In this document: positions 19,756 to 28,130 of the stretch, one piece after another
Layout: each line of letters begins with the position of its first letter
How positions within the stretch are numbered: position 1 is the stretch's first letter
DNA from: Rubricoccus marinus
GTDB taxonomy: Bacteria > Bacteroidota > Rhodothermia > Rhodothermales > Rubricoccaceae
DNA: 64,000 nucleotides
Assembly: GCF_002257665.1 (NCBI RefSeq)
Contig: NZ_MQWB01000001.1
Coordinates: 2,044,511 to 2,108,510, forward strand
Direction: 5' to 3'
Program-made: the position numbers and the translations under genes
The notes under the pieces: model-generated
What the model was told of the DNA's origin: nothing
The model's input: the letters and a program-made list of their open reading frames with translations, nothing else
Databases searched by the model: none

Positions 19756-20370
19756 CTACTGCGCGTTGTAGCTGCGGTAGCGGCGGTCGGCTTCGTCCCA
19801 GTTGACGACGTTCCACCACGCCGAGACGTAGTCGGGGCGCTTGTTCTGGTACTTGAGGTAGTACGCGTGCTCCCACACGTCGAGGCCGATGATCGGCTTG
19901 GCGCCGTGCATCACCGGGTTGTTCTGGTTCGCATGTCCGTGGACCTGGAGCGAGCCATCGGAGGCGAGTTCGAGCCACGCCCAGCCGGAGCCGAACTGGC
20001 CCTTAGCGGCCTCGGAGAACTTCTCCTTGAAGGCGTCGAACGAGCCAAAGGCCTCGTCGATGGCCTTCGCGAGGTCGCCGGTTGGCTCGCCGCCACCACT
20101 CGGGCTCATCGTGGTCCAGAAGATGCCGTGGTTGAGAAAGCCGCCGCCGTTGTTGCGGACCGCGGTCTGCTTGTCCTCGGGAAGCGCGTCGAGGTTGGCG
20201 AGGGTCTCTTCGATGGGCTGATCGGCCCACTCGGTGCCTTCCAGCGCCGCGTTCAGCTTGGTGGTGTAGCCCGCGTGGTGCTTGCCGTGGTGAATCCGCA
20301 TCGTCTGCTCGTCGATGTGGGGTTCCAGGGCGTCGTAGCTGTAGGGGAGGTCGGGAAGCTCGAAAGCCAT
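19756..20370 (-). CDS. sodA: superoxide dismutase, Mn/Fe family
   Basis: 204 aa cytoplasmic enzyme converting superoxide to oxygen and hydrogen peroxide. The four metal ligands are His27 (MRIHHGKHH), His81 ([11 protein letters not shown]), Asp164 and His168 ([13 protein letters not shown]). Gly77 in the GGGFLN block and the Gln in GHANQNNP are the arrangement usual in Mn-type enzymes, so Mn or cambialistic use is more likely than strict Fe use. The ATG at 20370 begins the family N-terminus [19 protein letters not shown]. The coding sequence has no 10-mer repeat. Confidence 0.95.
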   Translation of the reverse strand: MAFELPDLPYSYDALEPHIDEQTMRIHHGKHHAGYTTKLNAALEGTEWADQPIEETLANLDALPEDKQTAVRNNGGGFLNHGIFWTTMSPSGGGEPTGDLAKAIDEAFGSFDAFKEKFSEAAKGQFGSGWAWLELASDGSLQVHGHANQNNPVMHGAKPIIGLDVWEHAYYLKYQNKRPDYVSAWWNVVNWDEADRRYRSYNAQ

Positions 20371-20466
20371 AGGGAGAGGGGTTGGAGATGAGGTCCCTGT
20401 CCTACTTCCTCCCTCGCGAGGCGTTTCACGCCGGGCGCATTCAGGGGCGCCAGAGGCCAACGCGCT

Positions 20467-21315
20467 TTACTCGGCGCCGATCTTCTCCACCACGTCGCCG
20501 ATGAGCTGCGTGAGCCGGGGCTCCGCTTCGCCAGCGGCCTTGAGCACGTCCGCGATGCTGACCGGCTCCAGGGCGTCCGGGAAGCACTCGTCGGTGATGA
20601 CCGAGATCGCCATGCAGCGGAGCCCCATGTGCTTCGCGACGATGACCTCTGGGACCGTGCTCATGCCGACAGCGTCGGCGCCGATCGTGCGGAGAAAACG
20701 GTACTCGGCGCGGGTTTCCAGGTTCGGCCCCTCCACGGCGACGTACACGCCTTGCTGAAGCCGGATGCCCCTAGCGAGAGCGGCGGCCTCCGCCATGTCG
20801 CGCAGGTCAAGGTCGTACGGCTCGCTCATGTCCGGGAAGCGCGGGCCCCACGTGTCCACATTCGGGCCCGTCAGCGGATTGACGCCCTGCAGGTTGATGT
20901 GGTCGGTCAGCAGCATCAGGTCGGCGCGGCGATAGAGCGGGTTCATGCCGCCGGCCGCGTTCGAGATCAGCAGAGTGTCCACGCCCAGCTCTTTGAGGAT
21001 GCGGACCGGCCGCGTGATCTCGTGCGCGCTGTAGCCTTCGTACAGGTGGAACCGGCCCTGCATCGCGAGAACCGGGACGCCGCGCAGCGTGCCCGCCAGG
21101 AGCTTGCCGTGATGGCTCTCCACCGTCGAAACCGGCATATCTGGAATCTCCTCGTAGCCGATGCTGTGGCTCACCTCGATCTCCTCCGCCAACCGGCCCA
21201 GGCCGGTCCCCAGAATCAGGCCGATGCGCGCGGAGTGATCACCGAGCGTCTGGCGCAGGGACTCGGTAGCGGTGTGGACGGGGCGGGTGAGATCGTCGGA
21301 GGAGAGCACAGACAT
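20467..21315 (-). CDS. punA: purine nucleoside phosphorylase
   Basis: 282 aa trimeric-type PNP, cleaving inosine/guanosine with phosphate to base and ribose-1-phosphate (purine salvage). Signature blocks: IGLILGTGLGRLAEEI, the phosphate-binding VESHHGKLLAGTLRG, the family motif MQGRFHLYEGYSAHEITRPVRIL, ISNAAGGMNP, VAVEGPNLETRAEYRFLRTIG with the purine-site Glu, and MSTVPEVIVAKHMGL. ATG at 21315. No 10-mer repeat lies within the coding part. Between divIVA and the dismutase gene on the same strand. Confidence 0.93.
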   Translation of the reverse strand: MSVLSSDDLTRPVHTATESLRQTLGDHSARIGLILGTGLGRLAEEIEVSHSIGYEEIPDMPVSTVESHHGKLLAGTLRGVPVLAMQGRFHLYEGYSAHEITRPVRILKELGVDTLLISNAAGGMNPLYRRADLMLLTDHINLQGVNPLTGPNVDTWGPRFPDMSEPYDLDLRDMAEAAALARGIRLQQGVYVAVEGPNLETRAEYRFLRTIGADAVGMSTVPEVIVAKHMGLRCMAISVITDECFPDALEPVSIADVLKAAGEAEPRLTQLIGDVVEKIGAE

Positions 21316-21384
21316 GCGGGATAAGCGGGAAACAGAGCGAGCCCCTGTCGCCAGAGGCTCGCGAGGCAGGCGGAGAGGGCCGGC

Positions 21385-22527
21385 TCAGTCGAGGTCGTCG
21401 AGGATGCGGCGGATCTTGTCGCGCTCGGCTTGGGAGCCGGAGGCCGTCGCGTCGCTCTCGCCGGTCACGAGCGAGCGGAGGCTCCACCCGTTGGGGGCGT
21501 CGCTGGAGGTAGGCGCCTCTGGCGCGTCGGAGCCCGAGGTGGGCGGGAACGACGCAACGGGCGAGGACCAGCCGGGAGCCGCGGGCGGCGTCGAGAGGTC
21601 GGGGCCGGGCGCGGGCGGCGGGCTGTCGTCGCCAGAGGCAGGATCGGCCGGTGTGATACCCCACGGGTTCGGCGGGGGTACGGCCGTTTCGGTGTCGGGC
21701 CACGGGCTGCTCGGGACCGACGGCTTGGGCGTGGTCTCCTCCACGTCCTCGGGCGCGCCGCCCGACATCGCGATAGTCGCCTCGTCGGCGGCGTCGAACT
21801 CGGAGAGGTCCACGGTGGTCGGCTCCTCGGCGTCCTCCACGTCGAAGCCGGCATCGAAGTCGAAGTCGTCGGCGCCAGAGGCGAAGTCGCTGGGGTAGTC
21901 GGCCTCTGGCGAGGCGTCGTCGTCCTGATCTGGCTGCGCAGACGTCGGGGGAGTTGCGGGCTCATCGTCCCCGATGGCTGCCGCGAGTCGGTGCGAGTCG
22001 ATGGGCGCCTCCAGGCTGCGCTCGCTCTGGGAGCGCTCGGGCGCCACGAGCTTTATAAAGCCGACGGGGTCCTCGCCCTGGAACTGCGCCAGGATCTCCA
22101 GCTCCGACATTAGGAAGCCACGCAGCCGCGCCGCCACTTCGGTCTGCCGGTTGGTCAACGTCGCGAGGTCTTGCCGGAGCCCGTAGCGCTCGTTTTCGGC
22201 TTCCTGGATAATGCGTTGCGCGCGGAGCTCAGCCTCTTCCACGATCAGCCGGGCCTTGCGGTCGGCGGATTCCTCGGTCCGGCGAGCGGTGTCGCGAGCG
22301 GTCTCCAAGGCCTCCTGCAGGGCCAATTCCACCTTTTCGTAGTGTTGGAGCTTGCCCTCCAGTTCCTCGACCTTCTCCTCGGCGTGGCGCCGGTCGTCCA
22401 GGACGGACTCCCACCGCTCGGCAAGCGAGGCGAGGTGCTGGTCCACGTCCTGGGTGTCGTAACCACCCCCAAAGCTCTTCTTCTTGAACGAGTTCTTGAG
22501 GTTGCGGATGTCGCGAGGCGAAAGCAT
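21385..22527 (-). CDS. divIVA: DivIVA-family coiled-coil protein
   Basis: 380 aa. The N-terminal DivIVA domain (MLSPRDIRNLKNSFKKKSFG, then GYDTQDVDQHLASLAERWE) is followed by a long coiled coil (about 35-160, IVEEAELRAQRIIQEAENER). A disordered acidic, Pro/Ser/Thr-rich tail (about 185-350) follows, with several repeat-derived stretches (SPEADY, ASGADDFDFD, DPASGDD, DAPEAPTSSDAP). DivIVA proteins recognise negative membrane curvature and scaffold division or polar growth proteins. The gene follows yggS, a gene order also found in Gram-positive division clusters. Confidence 0.85.
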   Translation of the reverse strand: MLSPRDIRNLKNSFKKKSFGGGYDTQDVDQHLASLAERWESVLDDRRHAEEKVEELEGKLQHYEKVELALQEALETARDTARRTEESADRKARLIVEEAELRAQRIIQEAENERYGLRQDLATLTNRQTEVAARLRGFLMSELEILAQFQGEDPVGFIKLVAPERSQSERSLEAPIDSHRLAAAIGDDEPATPPTSAQPDQDDDASPEADYPSDFASGADDFDFDAGFDVEDAEEPTTVDLSEFDAADEATIAMSGGAPEDVEETTPKPSVPSSPWPDTETAVPPPNPWGITPADPASGDDSPPPAPGPDLSTPPAAPGWSSPVASFPPTSGSDAPEAPTSSDAPNGWSLRSLVTGESDATASGSQAERDKIRRILDDLD

Positions 22528-22640
22528 GGCGAAAGGCTTCTGTTGACGACGAAACCATCGGGCACGGGCACGGCCGGATGGGTACCGAGTGAGGCGGGAC
22601 CGGTGGAGGACAAGCTACGGTAGGCGCAGGCGCGCTGGGC

Positions 22641-23345
22641 TCAGCCTCTGGCGCCGAAGAGAACGCGGCCTAACCGGACGTGCGTGGCGCCCTCCTCGAT
22701 GGCCGTTTCGAAGTCGCCGCTCATGCCCATCGAGAGCAGCGGTGCCTCGCGCCAGAGGCCGGTTTCTGCGAGGTGCCGCAGGCGCGCAAACTGGGGCCGC
22801 ACGATCCGGTCCAGGTCCTCTGGCGCGGCGGGCTCGGCCATCCCCATCAGGCCGCACACGTTGAGCGACTCGAATGCCTGAGCGCGCTCCAGCAGTTCGG
22901 GCAACGCCTCAGGCGCGACGCCGTGCTTGGAGTCCTCGCCCGAGATGTTGACCTGCACGAGGCAGCGGAGCACGCGGCCCGCGCCAGAGGCGCGCTTGTT
23001 GAGTTCTTTCGCGAGGCGGGGGCTGTCGAGCGCGTGGAAGAGGTCGGCGCGCTCGGCCACGTCGCGGGCCTTGTTGCGCTGCAGGCTGCCGATAAAGTGC
23101 CACGTCGGCGCACCGCCCGAGGCGTCCGCTAGCGCATCGGCCTTTTCGACCAACTCCCCTACGCGGTTCTCGCCGAGATCCGTAAGGCCGGCGCCGAGCG
23201 CGTCGCGAAGCACGTCCAGGCCGTGCGTTTTGGTGACGGCGATAAGCGTCACCTCGCTGGGATCGCGTCCAGCGCGGGCGCAGGCGTCCCCGATCCGGTC
23301 ACGGATGAAGGCGAGGCGGTCAGAAAGCGTGTGGGGATCGGACAT
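22641..23345 (-). CDS. yggS: YggS-family PLP homeostasis protein
   Basis: 234 aa, PROSC/YggS family. It is a TIM-barrel fold-type III PLP protein without known catalysis that buffers pyridoxal phosphate. The PLP lysine is Lys39 in IAVTKTHG; other blocks are DLGENRVGELVEKA, WHFIGSLQRNK, VQVNISGEDSKHG, GLMGMA and LSMGMSGDFETAIEEGATHVRLGR. ATG at 23345. The length is normal for the family. Confidence 0.95.
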   Translation of the reverse strand: MSDPHTLSDRLAFIRDRIGDACARAGRDPSEVTLIAVTKTHGLDVLRDALGAGLTDLGENRVGELVEKADALADASGGAPTWHFIGSLQRNKARDVAERADLFHALDSPRLAKELNKRASGAGRVLRCLVQVNISGEDSKHGVAPEALPELLERAQAFESLNVCGLMGMAEPAAPEDLDRIVRPQFARLRHLAETGLWREAPLLSMGMSGDFETAIEEGATHVRLGRVLFGARG

Positions 23346-23390
23346 GCCGCAAGTTCGCCTCGCGCTCCGTCGTGGTTCCCAACCGCCGCG

Positions 23391-23408
23391 GCCTCTGGCG
23401 CCAGAGGC
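23391..23408. repeat. perfect 18-bp palindrome at the end of the glycan operon
   Basis: GCCTCTGGCGCCAGAGGC whose last base is the last base of the TAG stop of the beta-helix lipoprotein gene. It marks the end of the five-gene operon at 23.4-29.5 kb. Confidence 0.85.
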
Positions 23409-25159
23409 TACAGGCCGACCGCCTCTGGCGCGGCGCCCGACGACTCCGCCCACCGTGCGGGGGCTTCGCGTGCGCCTGCAGCCGGGAGCGCCAGAGGGGT
23501 AACGGCCACGCGCGCCTCGCCCAACGCGCTCCCATCGTCGCGTACCCATCGCCGCCAGTCGGCAAGGTCCGAGCCGCGGTAGTCGCCTCTGGCGGTCGGG
23601 TGCACGAAAAACGTGGCGCGCAACACGGGGTCGCCAGAGGCCACACGCCCGATCGCGTTGGCGGCGAAGCGGTAGGAGCGCACGTTCGCGGCGTCCAGGC
23701 CCTCGGTGGAGATCTCGCGGGCTTCCACGTCGCCTCGGGTGAGGTTGCCACGGACCACGTTGCCGATCACCCACGTGTCGCCGTCGGGCGCGCGGCGGAG
23801 CGGGTCCAAGCGGAGCCAGATGCCGCTTCCCTCGTTGCCTGTGATCGAGTTGTGGAGCAGCACGTTGTGGCTCGCGGCCTGGCTCAGAATGCCAGTCCCG
23901 GTCCACACGCTCCATCGCGTACCGCGAACGACGTTGTGCTGCACGAGCGTGCGGACCGTCTCGAACTCTAGCATGATGCCCGCACCCAGATCTCCCGTAG
24001 AGGTGCTCGCCTCGACGGTGTTGTCGGCGTTGTCGATATCGAGCCAGATGCCGGGGCCGTCGTTGTCGCGAGAGGTGTGGCGGCGGATAACTGTGCCGCG
24101 CGTGCGCGTCCACTTGCCGCCCCCAGCCTCCCAGAACATGTCGTAGCCCTTCCAGTTGTTGCCGACCGCCTGGGTGTCCACCCAAAGGCAGTTCGTGCAC
24201 GAGGCGCCCCACCCCATCTGGCCGTTGTAATCGGCGGTGGAGCGGCGGAACACGTGGTCTACGCCGGAGCCGTCGATCCCGCGCCCGTTGGTCCACTCCA
24301 CCCGCACCCGGTCCATGATGGAGCCGCGGCTGCCAGCACACACGGCGCCCTTCTGCGCGAGGTTGGAGGCGTGCCGGAACGTGAGGCCCTGAAGGTGGAA
24401 GTACCCGGGCGTCGTCGAATCGCCGCACTCCACGTACGGGTCGGCACCCGTCGGCCAGAACAGACGCGAGCGCGTCGCGATCTCCACGCCTGAGGCCTCT
24501 GGCGCGCGCCCTGCTGGAAAGCGCGCGACGATCGCGACAGGAGCCTCGGGCGGGCCTTCGGCCCAGAACGTGCCGGCTGGGATGTCGTCCCGGGATGACG
24601 CAGGACGAAGCACCTCGCCAGAGGCCACGACCAGTTCGCGGCGGAACACACGGCTTTCGTTGTAGCTCGGCAGGCCCGGCCCTGTCCACGCGCGTCGCCA
24701 GAGGCCGCCTCCGAGGTCCGCCCACCCGTCGGCCGATGGATCGGCGCCAGTGACGACGACCGTCTCGCCTCTGGCGGCGCGGAACGTGATGCGGGCGCCG
24801 CGGCGTCCGCCCTCGCGCGGCTCAATACTCTCGCGATATACGCCCTCGTGGATCTCCACCGTATCGCCCGGCGCGAGAGTGCCCGGAACGGTCGCACGCG
24901 AGATCGTGAGCCACGGCAGGTCCGCCGACCCGGGGTTGCGGTCGCTGGCACGCGGGTGCGCCTGATCCACGACGAACACCCGCCCGGAAACCTCGGCCTG
25001 AGGCGCCGTGGGTTCCGCGCTGAACGACGCCGACCGGATGATCTGGACGGGCTCGGGTTCCCCGCAGCCGCCGAGCATCGCAATCAGCAGGAACGCGACG
25101 AGAGCCACCAGTTTCTGGCGCCAGAGGCTCCGGGCTGTTCGTGTAGCTCGCGTTACCAC
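23408..25159 (-). CDS. right-handed parallel beta-helix lipoprotein
   Basis: About 583 aa from a GTG start at 25159 that overlaps the upstream stop by seven bases; a start 13 codons earlier is possible. The N-terminus (VALVAFLLIAMLGGCGEP) is a lipoprotein signal with lipobox LGGC. A DUF1565-like N-domain (VDQAHPRASDRNPGSADLPW, TVEIHEGVYRESI) leads into a beta-helix with repeated turns of pectate-lyase type (DNDGPGIWLDIDNADNTVEA, GAGIMLEFETVRTLVQHNVV, GNEGSGIWLRLD). Such proteins bind or cleave acidic polysaccharides at the surface. No catalytic residues can be assigned. Last gene of the glycan operon. Confidence 0.82.
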   Translation of the reverse strand: MVTRATRTARSLWRQKLVALVAFLLIAMLGGCGEPEPVQIIRSASFSAEPTAPQAEVSGRVFVVDQAHPRASDRNPGSADLPWLTISRATVPGTLAPGDTVEIHEGVYRESIEPREGGRRGARITFRAARGETVVVTGADPSADGWADLGGGLWRRAWTGPGLPSYNESRVFRRELVVASGEVLRPASSRDDIPAGTFWAEGPPEAPVAIVARFPAGRAPEASGVEIATRSRLFWPTGADPYVECGDSTTPGYFHLQGLTFRHASNLAQKGAVCAGSRGSIMDRVRVEWTNGRGIDGSGVDHVFRRSTADYNGQMGWGASCTNCLWVDTQAVGNNWKGYDMFWEAGGGKWTRTRGTVIRRHTSRDNDGPGIWLDIDNADNTVEASTSTGDLGAGIMLEFETVRTLVQHNVVRGTRWSVWTGTGILSQAASHNVLLHNSITGNEGSGIWLRLDPLRRAPDGDTWVIGNVVRGNLTRGDVEAREISTEGLDAANVRSYRFAANAIGRVASGDPVLRATFFVHPTARGDYRGSDLADWRRWVRDDGSALGEARVAVTPLALPAAGAREAPARWAESSGAAPEAVGL

Positions 25160-25800
25160 GCGAGTTTGCGGCACGTGAACGCCTCCGCCCACCGGCACCC
25201 AGCCTCGATCCCGCGCAGGCGAAGCGTCGCGCGGAACGTGTCGGCGTCGTACCAGCCTTTGGACTGTTGCGAGGGAAAGTGCGACATCAAGTGCGCCACC
25301 TTCGCTTCTGCCTGAACGTCAGACAACCGAACAAATGCGTTGGGGCGCAACGTGTCGCCGTCCCATTTGGGGATCTCTACTTCTGTGATGGTCGCCCCCC
25401 GGAATGTTTGCCAAGCCAGTTCAGCCGTAAGCCGATGATCCTGATGCCGGTCGAACAACCCCGTGGTCAGGACAAGATGCGGCTTGACGGCGCCGAGCCT
25501 CGCCTGCGCCCATTCCTTGACCTCGGTTAGCGACGCGGGCAGGTGCCCGTCGCGGAACCGGCCGTTCTCGATCGTCACGCCAGAGGCGTCCTTGAGCAAA
25601 GCCTGCGCGCTCTCGGCGGCCTCGCGGTCACGGAGTTCGTTGCCCGTCAGCACGGCCCACGTCACTTCGGTTCGCGGCCGTTCAGCCAGGAGCCGCATCA
25701 CGGTCCCCCCCGCCCCGATCTCGATGTCGTCGGCGTGGGCGCCGAGAGCGAGGAGGCGGAGCGGCTCGTCGCGACCGAGTCCGGGGGCGAGGTCGAACAT
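25153..25800 (-). CDS. PIG-L/LmbE-family deacetylase
   Basis: 215 aa. The zinc motif GAHADDIEIGAGGT (His22, Asp24, Asp25) and the second His in DRHQDHRLTAELAWQ define the PIG-L/LmbE N-acetylglucosaminyl deacetylase family, which removes N-acetyl groups from GlcNAc-like sugars. The ATG at 25800 abuts the stop of the cytidylyltransferase gene. Its stop region overlaps the beta-helix gene. In this setting it probably deacetylates an amino sugar of the operon's product; the exact substrate is unknown. Confidence 0.9.
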   Translation of the reverse strand: MFDLAPGLGRDEPLRLLALGAHADDIEIGAGGTVMRLLAERPRTEVTWAVLTGNELRDREAAESAQALLKDASGVTIENGRFRDGHLPASLTEVKEWAQARLGAVKPHLVLTTGLFDRHQDHRLTAELAWQTFRGATITEVEIPKWDGDTLRPNAFVRLSDVQAEAKVAHLMSHFPSQQSKGWYDADTFRATLRLRGIEAGCRWAEAFTCRKLAW

Positions 25801-26661
25801 CTAAGCCTCTGGCGCGGGGATGGGCGCCTGTGGCGCGGCGCCAGAGGCGGACACTGCGGGAGACGCGCCATCGCCGGTGTAGGGCGGGTCGTGGCTCCAG
25901 ACCTCCCACGGGGCGCCGCCTCCACTGTGGATGTCTTCGAGGAGCTGCTTTTCCTTGAACGTGTCCATGCAGGCCCAGAAGCCGTTGTGCATGAACGTGC
26001 CCAGCTCCCCAGCAGCCGTCATGCGGTGCGCGGGGTCGCCCATCAAGTCGTCGCCGGGCTGCATGTAGTCGAAGACGCGCTCGTTGAGCACGAAAAACCC
26101 GCCGTTGATGCGGAGCCCGATCTCGGTCACGTGCTCGATTCCCAGCACGTTGCCGTCGGCGTCACTGCGGACGACGTGGCTGGTGTAGTTGGGCTGCACG
26201 CCCAAAAACGTGGCGGCGCGGCCGCTCGCCTTCGCGAAGTCGATCATCTCGCCCAGCGGCGCCGAGGTCACGCCGTCGGCGTAGTTGGCGAGAAACCACT
26301 CCTCCCCTTTCAGGAACGGGCGCACAGCTTGCAGCCGCTCGCCGACGTTGGACTTCATGCCGGTGTCCACGAACGTGATGCGCCAGTCGTGGATGTCGGA
26401 TTGGAGCAGGTCCACCTTGCCGCCGGCCTCCATCACGAAGTCGTTGCTCACCGTCTCGTCGTAGTCCACGAAGTAGCGCTTGATGTGGTCGGCGCCGTGG
26501 CCCAGGCAGAGGATGAAGTCCTTATGCCCGTAGTGGGCGTAGTACTTCATCACGTGCCAGAGGATCGGTCGGTAGCCGATGCAGACCATCGGTTTGGGCA
26601 GCGGACCGGAGTGGTCGCGGATGCGCATGCCTTCACCGCCGCAGAAGAGGACGACTTTCAT
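25801..26661 (-). CDS. rfbF: glucose-1-phosphate cytidylyltransferase
   Basis: 286 aa nucleotidyltransferase (CTP + glucose-1-phosphate to CDP-glucose), the entry step to CDP-linked deoxysugars. It starts MKVVLFCGGEGMRIRDHSG with PLPKPMVCIGYRPILWHVMK, the family activation loop, then LANYADGVTSAPL with the metal Asp and INGGFFVLNE. The family core ends near residue 260 (HDPPYTGDG); the last 25 residues (ASPAVSASGAAPQAPIPAPEA) are a low-complexity tail whose ASGAA and APEA come from 10-mer repeats. No CDP-glucose 4,6-dehydratase lies nearby. It overlaps the aminotransferase gene by four bases. Confidence 0.9.
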   Translation of the reverse strand: MKVVLFCGGEGMRIRDHSGPLPKPMVCIGYRPILWHVMKYYAHYGHKDFILCLGHGADHIKRYFVDYDETVSNDFVMEAGGKVDLLQSDIHDWRITFVDTGMKSNVGERLQAVRPFLKGEEWFLANYADGVTSAPLGEMIDFAKASGRAATFLGVQPNYTSHVVRSDADGNVLGIEHVTEIGLRINGGFFVLNERVFDYMQPGDDLMGDPAHRMTAAGELGTFMHNGFWACMDTFKEKQLLEDIHSGGGAPWEVWSHDPPYTGDGASPAVSASGAAPQAPIPAPEA

Positions 26662-28130
26662 GAGTGCGTGGGTGTCGAGTCGGAAACGGGCGTCGGAGGG
26701 GCAGGCGTGCCTGGTGTGGGGGCGCCAGCGCCAGAGGCCGGGTGTTCGGCGCCAGGGGCCTCTGGCGCGATCGGGGACGGCGCGCCGGAGGTCCAGACCG
26801 TGCCGACTCTCTTTCTGAAAACGGGCTGGACCGGGCGGCCGACGAGGAAACCGTCAACGGAGCCGGCGTCGAGGGCTTGAGCGTAGGGCACGAGCGCTTC
26901 GGCCACGATCTCGACCGTGCGATCGATGGCGCTGTCGGTGTGGGCGGTGGAGACCACGAAGCTGGGCGCCAGAAGCCCGCGCCGGATGCACTCCTGGAGG
27001 AACAGCGTTCGGAACGGTTGGCTGCCTTCGCCCGCTCCATCGCGGGTGTAGAAGACGAGGTTGCAGTCGCGCCCGGCGGTCCCGAAGTGGCCCTGCAGCT
27101 TCATGTGGTCCACGACCTGAGCCACGCCTTCGCGCAGACGCGCGCCCTGGCGGTGAAGCTGGCCCGCCACGTCTTCGTCGCGGCAGATGCGGAGCGTCTC
27201 GATGGCCGCACCCAGCGCGACGGTCTCGGCGCCGTGCGTGGCGGAGAGCAGGAACACGCGGTCGCCAGAGGCCTGGAAGCCGCCCAGGTCCATGATCTCG
27301 GCGCGGCCGACAAGCGCCGAGGCGGAGAAGCCGTTGGCGAGCGCCTTGCCGAACGTCGCGAGGTCGGGCTGCACGTCGAACAGGCACCCGGCGCCTCTGG
27401 CGTGCCAGCGGAAGCCCGTGATCATCTCGTCGAGCACGAACACGGCGCCTTCGCGGGAACAGACCTCGCGAACCTCACGGAGGTACGCCGTCGGGTCCAA
27501 TTCGTCGCGCGTGGCCTCCATGATCACGCAAGCGATCTGGCCAGGGTGCGCGTCGAAAAGCGCCTGGAGGGCGCTGGCGTCTCCATAGGGGAACGAGACC
27601 GTGAGGTCTTTCACGGCCTGCGGAATCCCCGCGTCCATGGGCGTGGTGCCGATAAACCAGTCGTCTTGCGAGAGGAACGGGTGCGCGTCACAGACCGCGA
27701 CGAGGTCTCGGCCTGTGGCCGCTCGCGCGAGCTTAACCGCGGCGGTCGTCGCCGAGGATCCGTCCTTGCAGAACTTGACGCGCTCGGCACTCGGGATCAG
27801 GTCGGCCAGGATCTCCGCAGCCTCCAGTTCGATAGCGGCCGGGCGCGTAAAGTTGAGGCCGTCGTCCATCGCGCGGCGGGCCGCTTTATTGACGCGCGGC
27901 TCGGCGTGGCCCAGCGTGACGGCGCGCAGGCCCATGCCGTACTCGATGTACTCGTTGCCGTCCACGTCCCACACGCGGCAGCCCTCGCCTCTGGCGACCA
28001 CGACCGGCATGTGCTCAGGCATCTGGTCGTCGCCTTTGGCATACGTGTGCGCGCCACCCGGGATGAGGGCGTGGGCGCGGACTTGATGCGCGCGCGAGCG
28101 GGTGTAGCGGCGGAGGTCAGGAGGCGTCAT
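26658..28130 (-). CDS. class III aminotransferase, GSA-aminomutase-like
   Basis: 490 aa PLP enzyme. IPGGAHTYAKGDDQMPEHMP, then VWDVDGNEYIEYGMGLRAVTLGH at the N-terminus, FCKDGSSATTAAVKLARA, FVLDEMITGFRWHARG (Asp234) and the Schiff-base Lys262 in ATFGKALANGFSASA. It is close to glutamate-1-semialdehyde aminomutase, but the setting (nucleotide-sugar and deacetylase genes) and family relatives in glycan clusters point to an aminotransferase acting on a sugar or small precursor. The last ~45 residues are a Pro/Ala tail (SPIAPEAPGAEHPASGAGAP) with repeat copies. Overlaps rfbF by four bases. Confidence 0.87.
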   Translation of the reverse strand: MTPPDLRRYTRSRAHQVRAHALIPGGAHTYAKGDDQMPEHMPVVVARGEGCRVWDVDGNEYIEYGMGLRAVTLGHAEPRVNKAARRAMDDGLNFTRPAAIELEAAEILADLIPSAERVKFCKDGSSATTAAVKLARAATGRDLVAVCDAHPFLSQDDWFIGTTPMDAGIPQAVKDLTVSFPYGDASALQALFDAHPGQIACVIMEATRDELDPTAYLREVREVCSREGAVFVLDEMITGFRWHARGAGCLFDVQPDLATFGKALANGFSASALVGRAEIMDLGGFQASGDRVFLLSATHGAETVALGAAIETLRICRDEDVAGQLHRQGARLREGVAQVVDHMKLQGHFGTAGRDCNLVFYTRDGAGEGSQPFRTLFLQECIRRGLLAPSFVVSTAHTDSAIDRTVEIVAEALVPYAQALDAGSVDGFLVGRPVQPVFRKRVGTVWTSGAPSPIAPEAPGAEHPASGAGAPTPGTPAPPTPVSDSTPTHS